NCBI GenBank assembly: GCA_036936605.1
Contig: JAUPFV010000001.1
Location: 348,885,081 to 348,949,080, forward strand
DNA from: Limnanthes douglasii subsp. nivea
Taxonomy: Eukaryota; Streptophyta; Magnoliopsida; Brassicales; Limnanthaceae
Direction of reading: 5' to 3'
Length of the DNA stretch: 64,000 nt
The first letter of the stretch is position 1; every line of letters begins with the position of its first letter. Positions 54,934 to 64,000 of the stretch are shown here, one piece after another. The notes under the pieces were generated by a model that was given only the letters and a program-made list of their open reading frames with translations, was not told the origin of the DNA and did not search any database. The translations under genes and the position numbers were made by a program.

Positions 54934-57900
54934 CTACTCCAAGTACATCCGGAGATGCTCGATATTCCAAGGATGAGTCAAAACTCTTCCATCTTTGTCT
55001 TCCAACCAATATGTTCCAGGTTTAATTCTTTCAACAACCACATACAGACCTTCCCAAGTCGGAGCCAATTTGTTGAACAACTTCTCTTTAGTGTGTAAGA
55101 AGACTTTCCTTAATACCTTATCCCCCGGTTGGAAATCTCTTCTTTTAACTTTGGAAGCAAACCTTCTTCTCATCAAACCCTGATAGTGTGCAACTCTAAG
55201 GTGAGCTTTAACTCGTCTTTCTTCTATCAAATCAAGTTGACCTCTGATTGCCACCTCGTTAGCGTGTTCGGAGAAGTTGTGAACATGAAATGATGGGAGA
55301 GTTGCTTCTATGGGAGCTACTGCATCCATCCCATAGACCAAAGCAAAGGATGACTCTTGTGTTGCAGCCCCGAGTGTTGTCCGGTAGGCCCACAAGACCT
55401 CTTGTAAATAACTAGGCCACTTTCGAGCAACCCCTTCTAAATTTTTCTTTAAACCGGACCGTATAGTTCTATTAGCCACTTCAACTTGCCCATTTGCTTG
55501 TGGGTGGAAAGGTGAAGAGAAGCAATGTCGTATACCTCTTGAGGCACAGAAGCTCTCCCTTTCCCTATTGTCGAACTGTGGTCCATTGTCTGTTGTTATC
55601 TTTTCTGGGACACCAAATCTGCAACAGATGTTGGATAAAATGAATTTTATAACAGCTTTTGATGTTGTTCCTGCTAGAGGGGCTGCTTCAATCCACTTTG
55701 AAAAGTAGTCTATGGCAACAATTATAGTTTTGCGTCCTCCGGACGCCACAGGGAGAGGCCCTACTAAATCCAACCCCCATCAAGCAAAAGGAATAGGCTC
55801 ATAAATTGACTCTAAAGGAATGGCTGGGACATGAATTTCATTGCTGTACCTCTGGCATGGGTCACACCTTCTTACCAATTCCTTAGCACATTTCATGATA
55901 GATGGCCAATAGTAACCGGACAGTAAAACTCTTCTTGTTAAATCCCTGAATCCACAATGGGCTGATCCCTCACCATCATGCAATTCGGAGAGGACTACTT
56001 GAGACTCTTCATCCCCCAAACAGCGCAGGAGAGGTTTACTGTAAGACTTTTTATACAACATGTCTCTCAATATGATGAAACCACGAGCTTTGTGTTTCAG
56101 TGTTCTGGCTAATGATTTGTCCGGAGGCACAATACCATCGGAGAGATATTGCAGGAGAGGAAACCTCCAGTCTTGAGGTTGTTTCACTTGTGCTTCAAAA
56201 ATTTCCTCTTCTTTACCCATACTAAGTTGAATGGAGGGGCTTTCCAGCATATGGATCCATGGATATGACTCCGTATATGCTATGGTTGCTAACGAGTCTG
56301 CTAGCTCATTTTCTGCCCGGGGTATGTGCTCATAAACAACACTTTTAAACTTGAGTGCTTCATTCTTAAGGAGGAGTAAATATCTCACAAGCTGCTCCTT
56401 TTTAGCCTCAGATTGGCCTTGGGCATGGTGGATCAGAAGCTGGGAGTCACTTAGTATCCTGACCCTCTTAGCCCCACAAATGTAGGCTAACTTTAATCCA
56501 GCTATAGCTGCTTCGTATTCGGACTCATTATTGGATGCCCTGAAAGCAAAACAAATAGCTTGGTACATTTTGTCACCATATGGAGAGGTCAAACATACCC
56601 ATGCACCACATCCCATAGTGCTAGATCCACCATCTATTCGGACGACCCATACCTTTTTATCTTTCATGTCAGTAGTCTGCTCCGAATCTCTGTCAGAGTG
56701 AAATTCAACCAAAAAGTCAGCCACAGCTTGGGCCTTGACTGCTGTTCGAGGAGCAAAGTCTACGTCGAAGTCTCCCAACTCAACTGACCAGTTAGTCATC
56801 CTGCTTGAAATGTCTGCCTTTTGGAGGACATTTTTCAATGGAAAAGAAGTCCGGACGATGATGGGATGAGCCTGGAAATAAGGCCTCATCTTCCTGGCAG
56901 CTATCACCAGGGCTAAAGCTAATTTTTCGAGTTTCAAGTAATGCCTTTCTGCATCTATCAAACTTTTGTTGATGTAGTATACTGGATGGGGATGACCATC
57001 GACCTCCCTTACCAATACAGCACTGATGGCACAACTTGAAACTGCCAAATATACGAAGAGTGCCTCCCCATCAACTGGTTTAAACAAAGTTTTGGGGGAG
57101 GACAGGTGCTTCTTGATCTCATTGAAAGCCTCATCACACTGTGGGGTCCAATCGAATCCCTTTGCACCCTTCAAGGTTTGAAAGAAAGGGGCACACCTGT
57201 CCGAAGACCTTGAGATAAATCTGTTTAAGGCAGCTAATCTCCCCGTTAACCGTTATGCTTCTTTAATATTTCTAGGTGGCTCCATTTGGAATAGAGCATT
57301 GAGCTGGTCCGGATCGGGCTGTATCCCATGCTCACTTATAATATAGCCTAGAAACTTTCCGGACTGCACTCCGAACACACATTTTTCTGGGTTTAACTTT
57401 AAATTCACCTTTACCAAGTTGGCAAAAGTTTCTTGGAGATCAGACAAGTGCAATTGCTCATCCACACTCTTCACCATCATGTCATCAATGTATACTTCCA
57501 TATTTCTTCCAATCTGATCAACAAAAGCCTTGTTTACTAATCTCTAATAAGTAGCCCCAGCATTTTTCAACCCAAATGGCATTACCTTATAGCAATGAAG
57601 ACCTCTGTCAGTGACAAATGTGGTATGCTCCTGATCCTTCGGATCTACTTAAATCTGATTGTATCCGGAGAAGGCATCCATAAAGGAAAGCAGCTTGTTC
57701 CCAGAGGTGGAGTCTACTAACTGAACAATCCGGGGGACCGGATACAAATGTTTTGGGCAAGCTCTATTGAGATCTGTGAAGTCAATGCACATGCGCCACT
57801 TGTCATTTTTCTTCTTTACCAGAACCGGATTGGCAGTCCACAAAGGATACTGAGACTCCTTGATATGCCCCATCTTTGTGAGCCTGTCAACCTCTTGCAC

Positions 57901-60495
57901 TATGACATCAGCCTTTTCTTTGGAAAAAGCCCTTCTCTTCTGAACCACTGGTGCTATATCTTTCTGGACAGACAATTGATGTGATATCACTTCTGCTAGA
58001 ACCCCAGTAACATCAGCATTGCACCAAGCAAAAACGTGCTGATGATTCTTCAAAAACTTTAACATTTCATTTTTCAAAACGGGTGGCATCTGGGACCCTA
58101 TCTTGGCATCTGGGGTCATCAATTTCACCCTCACCCCTAGAAAGCCCCCCAAACTACTATTGCTCGTTGATGCGAACTGCCCCAGTGTCCGGGGTGCCAG
58201 AGCAGTAGCATAACATTCTCTTGCAATCTTTTGACTGCTCCGGACGACTCCAACCTGTCCCTGAACAACATATTTCAAGCACTGGTGGACTGTCGAAGCC
58301 ACTGCATGCATCCTAGAGAGCCAAGACCTCCCTAGAATAGCATTATAGCAAGTGGGACAATCCACCACAATAAAGAGTATTCTGACTATTTTCTTGAAAG
58401 GGCCCTTGCCCAATAGAACTTCCTCTTCGAATTGTCTGATCACATCTGCTGAGCTGCCTGTAAAGCCCACAATTGATTTGTCCAAACTCTGAATTACAGC
58501 TGGATTTTTCATTCTCTTGTATGTGGTTAAGAAAAGGATATTGGCTGAGCTTCCAATATCCACCAGAATTCATCTTATGTCGTTACCCCCAATAGATGCT
58601 CCTATGACAACAGCATCCTCATGAGGGCCAACAATATCTCTTAAATCATCTTCATCAAAAACTATGAAGGGGAATGAATTTTGTGACTGATAGGAAGTCA
58701 TGCCTCCTTCTAGCTGGGTGGCTAAAGTATGCACGTGCCTCTTCCTTGAAGAAGCAGTAGGAGCTGTCATTGTATCCCCTCCGAAGATTGTAAGTGACTC
58801 AAAAAACTTAATGAGTTCGGAGACCGTTCTAGAACATTCCTCAATTGTACCCACTCTGTTTCGAGTTGGATCAGGATCCAAGTACTCAGATTCCACATCA
58901 AACCTCTCAATTATAACCATGGCTCCCTCCAGAGCAGCATTACTTGGACCAACCCGGTGAGTGTTGTCAGGCCTGTTACCTCCCCTTCTTTTGACATAAG
59001 CCCACAGCTTTCCCCTCTCAATCAAGTTTTGAACTTCCTGTTTCAATGCTATGCAGTCATCAATGGTATGACCAATATCATTGTGATATTGGCAAAAAGA
59101 GTTATTGCGATGCCCTCTGGGAGACTGCAATGTGGCTGGTCTCCGATAATGCACCTCTTCCTTTGTTTTATCAAAAATGGTGGCCACACTTTCTTTTAAT
59201 TCTGCGAACCATTCCGGTTGGACCCATGACCCTCTCTTGTTTCTGGATTGCTGACTCTGAGCAAGAGCAGCTGGCTGAGACTGAGCTTTTGCTCTACCAT
59301 GCCCCTGTCCGGTCTCTCTTGCTTTGTTCCCGGACTGATTCTGATTGGGATTTGGTGTTACCGGGGTAGACCTTACCTGCCTGTGCACCATGGTTTTCTT
59401 CGTTTCATCAACATTTATTTGTTTTCCAACCTGATTCAGCAACCCTCCCCATGTCATGGCCTTCTTTCTGGTCACTGAGTCAGCCAAGTTGCCAGGGTTC
59501 AAGCCCTGTCTTAGGGATGCTATTGCTACCTGTTCGAAGCAATCAGCCATCCCATTCTTGGTATTCACAAAACGACTTATATATTCTTTTAAGGACTCAT
59601 TTGGTTCCTGGGCACAATGGATTATTGTGTCTCCATTGCCCTTTAGCTCTTTACTCCCCACAAACTGCCTTCGAAAGGCTACCCAAAAGGTATCGAAATC
59701 CTTAATACAACCCTTAGGCAGGCTGTTATACCATTTTAGAGCACTCCCCGTAAATGATTGGGAGAATGCCCTACAAAGTAGTTTATCATCGTCGTCAAAG
59801 TTCATCATGAAGTTTTTAAACTGTTCCAAATGGTTGTCCGGATCAGTACTGCCATCGTACTTTTCTATTTTTGTGCTGTCAAACCTCTTAGGGAGGTTTC
59901 CGGACAGAATCTTAGAAGATAATGGAGATTGCCTCCAATTTCTTCCACGACTGAACACAGTATCCTCATTGGGAGTTGCAAAGATACCTGGTTCATCGTG
60001 AAAAGCGAAAGGATCCATCAGCATCCGGTCCACATGCCTTCGGCTGTGAGATGACCCTTTACCAATATTCTTCTTCATCTTTCCATGTCTATCCCTTTTT
60101 CTTGAATATTTTTTGATCTGGTTTTGCTTCTTTCTAGTTCGACCCTCATCGCTGCTAGAGGATAAATATTTTTCAACTCTTTCACTGTCTGAAGAGCTAT
60201 CAGAAGATTCTGAGCTTGAGTCAGAACTCTCCACTGGCTTAGACCGGTGAGACTTTTTGGAGCTGGCATGAGTCTTTTTGGTGCTCACATGAGTCTTTGA
60301 AGACTCATGCTCTCTGGGGTTGTCGGTGTGATGATCAATTGATGCTTTGGACTTTTCTTTCATGCCCATCTTAGCCTTTTATGCCCTCAGAGCTTCTATT
60401 TCACCCTTTAGCCTATCGCGCTCTTCGATAGTGTACTCATCGTTCTCTCCCACCACTTCGAGCATAGGTGGTGGTACTTCTGGATTGTCCGGATT
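54934..60495 (-). pseudogene. gag-pol of copy 4
   Basis: Same domain order as copy 1: Gag (about 60495-59300, zinc knuckle CQYHNDIGHTIDDC near 59100), protease (VDIGSSAN near 58560, where DTG has become DIG), RT (CIDFTDLNRACP near 57780, catalytic YIDDM at about 57495), RNase H, second RNase H (RIDGGSS near 56640, first Asp kept) and integrase (DLVGP, TDNGPQFD and GQVEVAN), ending at 54934. Stops are at about 60379, 58570, 57651, 57546, 57255 and 55782, most in the frame of the protein. Two further changes lie between PR and RT: one G lost in a G-run and a deletion of roughly 70 bp (near 58110). Most stops look like C-to-T changes at CGA, CAG or CAA. Confidence 0.88.
58151..58162 (-). other. 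PR/RT stop codon shared with copy 1
   Basis: Minus strand CAA TAG TAG TTT, aligned to CAA TAG CAG TTT of copy 1 (11077-11088). In this copy a one-base loss just upstream moves the protease frame off the stop. Confidence 0.4.
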
Positions 60496-60551
60496 CATTC
60501 GGACAAACTTTCTTTGCTGGTTTTGAATGTTTGATTCAGGCACCCTCTCCT

Positions 60552-60567
60552 CCCACTGTGGTCGCCA
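60552..60567 (-). promoter_or_regulatory. Primer-binding site of copy 4
   Basis: Minus strand TGGCGACCACAGTGGG, 3 nt from the LTR end. Confidence 0.75.
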
Positions 60568-60570
60568 ATT

Positions 60571-60979
60571 TGGTGTGGATAATTATCTCCTGAGGGTAGG
60601 CTTGTAATTTGTTTAGTATTTTATAGTAGTATGGGGGTATTTAATATTTAGAGTAGAGAGTAGAGAGATAATTAAGCTGGCTGGTTGTAGTTAATTCTCA
60701 TTTCCCTACACTTAATACAGGTGGTTGGGTATTTATACCCTTATGTTTGGGCCCTTATGGGCTTTCGGGTCATGTTTAATGGACCCAGGTCATGTTCAAA
60801 GACCCATGAGCTCTAAGTAGGAGTGCAAGTAGCTTAGTCAAGTAGTGTTTAGGTTTTTTAGTACTTTTGTCATAGTTCGAACAGTCCTATGGGCTAAGTG
60901 TTCGAGGTGATCTGTCCGGTCCGGAGGCCTTAGACCAATCTGTCCTTGTCCGGGGAGCGTGCAGAATTCGGACTCATCA
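60571..60979 (-). repeat. 5' LTR of copy 4 (family I)
   Basis: 409 bp; minus strand TGATGAGTCCG...CCACACCA. The minus-strand TATAAATACCC box lies near 60730-60740. Confidence 0.9.
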
Positions 60980-60984
60980 AGTGT

Positions 60985-61681
60985 AATAGAGGAAGTTATG
61001 GAGGACAGTGAGGACGACACCCCACTAGAGACATCCGCACAGATTGAGAATACTACACCAGATCGGTCCAATAGGCAAAAAACAGGAAGGCCTAACACTG
61101 AATCACTCTCGGAGTGTTTAGAGGGGAAAGTTGGGCCAAATCTTTATAAGGTCAATGTGAAATATTTGTTGGATCTTTAAAATATTAACTACGTGTATAC
61201 ACACACCGCTGAACTGGATCAGATACAAATAAAGTGGGGCTTCCCAGAGTCTATCAAAGTTAGGATTCTAGTTACTCTAGAGACTCTTTTAGACTGCAAG
61301 ACTGGTGGTATACACCGAAGTGCTAAGCTAGGGACTTCGTTTCCCCTTGGACCCAGAAGTAGTTCGGTACTTCCATCTGATTAAGATTTGCCCCAACAAG
61401 CTGAGTCCAAATGCTTGGTACAACCTTCTAGCCATTGTCATCACTTCCAAGCTACCAAACATTCCATTTCCTAGGGAGAAATTTGCTGTCATTGCCGTTT
61501 TATGCGGGAACCACCAAATCCCCTTCTATCACTACAACATGGGGAATGACTACAAGATAGTGAACGACCTGCTAGAGGCTGAGATACCATAGAGGATCCA
61601 ATTTTTGTTCATTAGCGGAGCCTGTGGAAATGGTAAAAAATCAACTACCGAGTCAACTGACTAGGTATTGGAAGAGCTCAG
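60985..61681 (+). pseudogene. Antisense accessory gene, core part (copy 5)
   Basis: Continues from 50627. Contains EEVMEDSEDDTPLE, LEGKVGPNLYKVNVKYLLDL, a stop, YTHTAELDQIQIKWGFPES, a frame change near 61310, LSPNAWYNLLAIV and FYHYNMGNDYKIVNDLLEAE. Ends with a TGGAAGAGCTCAG exon end followed by a GTAATA donor (61682), the same intron position as in the other copies. The rest of the gene is missing. Confidence 0.78.
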
Positions 61682-61690
61682 GTAATACTC

Positions 61691-61902
61691 TTTTTGTTCT
61701 TTTACTTATATTTAACTATTTATTGTTTTGATAAATTATGACTAATGAGATACTTAAATTTAATATCATAAATGAATTTTTAATTATTACAAAAGATTGA
61801 CTCTATTAGATCTAAATACGGTTGTTACAACCCCGTTAATCTTCATGTGGACCGATTGACTTTTGAAATTCATCATTATAAATTAAAAGAGTTATTAAGT
61901 TT
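61691..61902. other. AT-rich DNA right of copy 5
   Basis: Nothing recognised apart from the start of intron-like sequence from copy 5. Confidence 0.5.
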
Positions 61903-61912
61903 TAACAAACAC

Positions 61913-62005
<93 letters not shown>

Positions 62006-62020
62006 AACACACACACACAT

Positions 62021-62062
<42 letters not shown>
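61903..62062. repeat. CA/TA microsatellite
   Basis: About 138 bp of interrupted (CA)n, then (AT)n to 62062. Interruptions are AAAC, GCGC and TAC. Open frames across it are not genes. Confidence 0.95.
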
Positions 62063-62063
<1 letters not shown>

Positions 62064-62186
62064 AAGTTTTATTAATGTTACCATTCAAAAATACTTGATC
62101 TTGATTTTCATTTAATGAAGCTTAATTTTCGAAGTGTGCAAGAAGAAGTGTGCCAATTATCTTTAAAAAGTCATTTATAAGAAAAT

Positions 62187-62465
62187 TTGAAATAAAAGTT
62201 ATTTCTAAAGATTAATCTTTTCAAACTGGATGAAACGTGATTGGTGTAAAATCTTATGAAGATCTTTACTGAATTTTCATACATAAATTTTCATCATTGT
62301 TATAATAGTCCACATCTAAACATCAAATTGAAATAAAAGTTCTTTCTAAAGATTAATCTTTTCAAACTGGATGAAACCTGATTGGTGTAAAATCTTATGA
62401 AGATCTTAAATGAATTTTCATACATAAATTTTCATCATTGTTATAATAGTCCATATCTAAACATT
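62187..62465. repeat. 141-bp tandem duplication
   Basis: Unit 1 is 62187-62327, unit 2 is 62328 to about 62465. Both begin TTGAAATAAAAGTT and include CTTTTCAAACTGGATGAAAC. Only a few differences, so fairly recent. No coding content. Confidence 0.88.
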
Positions 62466-63322
62466 AAAAAAACTAAATGTGATCCTATTTAATTTTAAAT
62501 AAAATTATCCATTTACATCACAATATTTGTAATATTTTTATGGAACTCTTTATAGTGTTACGGAAGCTACAACTTGCATTATTTTGTTTAACCATATATT
62601 ATCTTTATGTTCTTGCAGAACTCTTTATGGCATCACAAAACCTGAAACTGGATTCTTTTTTTCATCGTAAAGAATCTTAATATTCTTGTAGAACTCTTTA
62701 TGCCATTACAAAAGATGAAACTAGAAAATAATAGAATAAGTTATCTTTATATAACTTCTTGAGGATGTTGATTTTGTCTTCCATGAACAACTACAACTTC
62801 TTAATCTTAAGTGTGAATTTGAACATTGATTCATAAAGGAGAATAATGAGAGGAGTGGGTGTGAACTATCAACTCTTTGTCGTTTGAATCTAAACAAACC
62901 ATTTATGATTATTTCTTAATATAAAGGTTCTTCATTGAATATTTTCCTTCAAATTAATCCTCAAAATAACTGAATCATCTCAAATCTAAAATTGGATAAT
63001 CAGTTTCCAAAATAAATGTTATAGAATGGAATTCTGACCAAATGTAGATAATTCTTAATCTATCAGACTTCAATTCCCATGGTTAGGCATGTAAGGTTAT
63101 GCTTTTACAAGGCGTCTTTAAATGCACAAATTTATTAAAAAGTACTTTTGTTATGTTGAAGTTTCAATGTACTAATTTTACCAATTACCTCCCTATGAAA
63201 TCGGTTAATAAGAAAATATTGTATATCTTAACTATATAAACCAAAAAATTGAATCATGAAATTATAAATCACCACAGATATACCTCAATTGATTGGTAAC
63301 CACCAATGACACATATAACAAA
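62466..63322. other. Gene-free DNA with short imperfect repeats
   Basis: An AACTCTTTAT(G/A) element recurs near 62543, 62620 and 62691, with GAAACT following in two of them. No gene seen. Confidence 0.5.
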
Positions 63323-63645
63323 CTATTTGATTTTATCGATGAACTCCATTTGTATAGCGGTTATCTTACCATCGTACATGACAATACTATCGTATTGCCA
63401 TGGTCGGCCTAGTAATAAGTGACAAGCATTCATAGTAATAACATCCGACCTTGCTTTATCCTTATAGTTACCGACATAAAAAGACACAAGACATCTTTTA
63501 GAGATTGTTACCTTACTACATTTTTTTAACCAGACGAGTTTGTAGGGGTTGGGGTGGTCTTCTATTTTCAGGGCCATCCTCTGCACAACTTCTTCAGAAT
63601 ATCACATTTTTGCAACTCCATGAATAAATAGCAAATTTACATACC
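63323..63645 (-). pseudogene. Fragment of another gypsy lineage, protease region
   Basis: The 87-codon frame (63586-63323) includes ALKIEDHPNPYKLVWLKK, KRCLVSFYVGNYKDKARSDVITMNACHLLLGRPWQYD, the block typical of the protease-to-RT linker in chromovirus-type gypsy elements. Just upstream in another frame (about 63643-63600) the protease site reads AIYSWSCKNV, where D-S/T-G is expected, so the catalytic Asp and Gly are lost. A frame change separates the two. Both ends fade out; no LTR is visible. Confidence 0.7.
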
Positions 63646-64000
63646 TTTCCCCCGATAGTACAAGTCGACTAGAAAATATTGTTTCACAACCAATCATCTC
63701 ATTCACTTATTCTCTTATACGTAAAACATACATGCCTTAAAACCAATACATGTTCATTATCTCCTCTGGTAATCTGATCTGCTTGAATCTCATCTACAAT
63801 ATCCTCCAGTTCCTAACCAAATCGTGGTTCACCTTCCAAATCGAAATTAGCATCTCTGGTGAACAAACCCCTCAATTTTTGTGGTTATTATTATAATTTC
63901 GAACACTACAAAGCAACGTGAGGACCTGCGAGGAAGTACCTGCGCGACTCGGGACTTGTAAGCTAGCACTTGCACGAATATGAGCAATAATTCAACTACT
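63646..64000. other. Right-edge DNA, unassigned
   Basis: May hold further decayed gypsy sequence upstream of the protease fragment on the minus strand, but nothing is clear. Confidence 0.35.

Larger units (their letters stand above)
50633..60979 (-). mobile_element. Complete Ty3/gypsy element, Tat/Retand-like (copy 4)
   Basis: 10,347 bp on the minus strand, flanked by AGTGT at 50628-50632 and 60980-60984. In element order: 5' LTR (60979-60571), primer site (60567-60552), gag-pol (about 60495-54934), spacer with hairpins, antisense gene (plus strand, 51488-54448), polypurine tract (51056-51046) and 3' LTR (51042-50633). Same family as copy 1. By eye the LTRs differ at about 15 sites plus a small indel (3-4%), so it inserted before copy 1 by this measure. 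It sits in the antisense gene of copy 5. Confidence 0.93.
49379..61690 (-). mobile_element. Old, truncated gypsy element split by copy 4 (copy 5)
   Basis: Minus-strand element. Its 3' LTR lies at 49379-49715 (337 bp, family III), with polypurine tract on the minus strand at 49716-49728. Its antisense gene runs on the plus strand in two parts, 50131-50627 and 60985-61681, separated by copy 4. Left flank is ACTGT. To the right, recognisable sequence stops just inside the intron donor of the antisense gene (61682), so pol, gag and the 5' LTR are lost. The right border is approximate. Confidence 0.78.

Noticed and set aside
61847..62098. Open frames of His/Thr or Cys/Val repeats
   Set aside because: They are translations of the CA microsatellite, not genes.

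Overview
This is nuclear DNA of a flowering plant, most likely a eudicot. The evidence is a six-exon cyclin T gene with GT-AG introns, a nuclear photosystem I gene (psaF) with a bipartite plastid transit sequence, and several kinds of plant transposable element. No species can be named from the sequence alone.

Layout, left to right. 1-1928 is the 3' part of a Ty3/gypsy LTR element (copy 0). About 2428-7124 is a decayed LINE (LINE A). 7833-27671 is a nest of elements bounded by a 17-bp direct repeat: a 5'-truncated LINE (LINE B), split at 8240/18724 by a complete 10.5-kb gypsy element (copy 1, target duplication TGGAT), followed by a nearly full-length LINE (LINE C, one nonsense codon in ORF2). 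27672-34260 is the host gene island, with cyclin T (28880-32855) and psaF (33498-34169) on the same strand. 34688-40036 is AT-rich and holds a hAT-like miniature element and three fold-back miniature elements. 43296-47905 is an internally deleted gypsy element (copy 3, target duplication ACCAT). 49379 to about 61690 is an old gypsy element (copy 5, minus strand), split by a complete 10.3-kb element (copy 4, minus strand, target duplication AGTGT). The right edge has a long CA microsatellite, a 141-bp tandem duplication and a fragment of a different gypsy lineage.

The most interesting system is in the gypsy elements, which look like the Tat/Retand branch: gag, protease, RT, RNase H, a second plant-type RNase H and integrase. 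Each copy also carries a second gene on the opposite strand, between pol and the 3' LTR. It encodes a protein of about 950 residues with a conserved core (resembling Pfam 'putative gypsy type transposon') and a coiled-coil tail. Five copies from three LTR families keep its start context and a TATA-like box about 100 bp upstream. Four copies keep the same phase-1 intron position. In the internally deleted copy 3, nearly all of gag-pol is gone but this gene is still present. Conserved hairpins lie between the convergent pol and antisense genes. Copies 1 and 4 also share a stop codon between protease and RT in a context resembling the tobamovirus leaky stop.

All retroelement genes seen here carry nonsense or frameshift mutations. 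Coordinates and base comparisons were read by eye; no alignment or database search was run.
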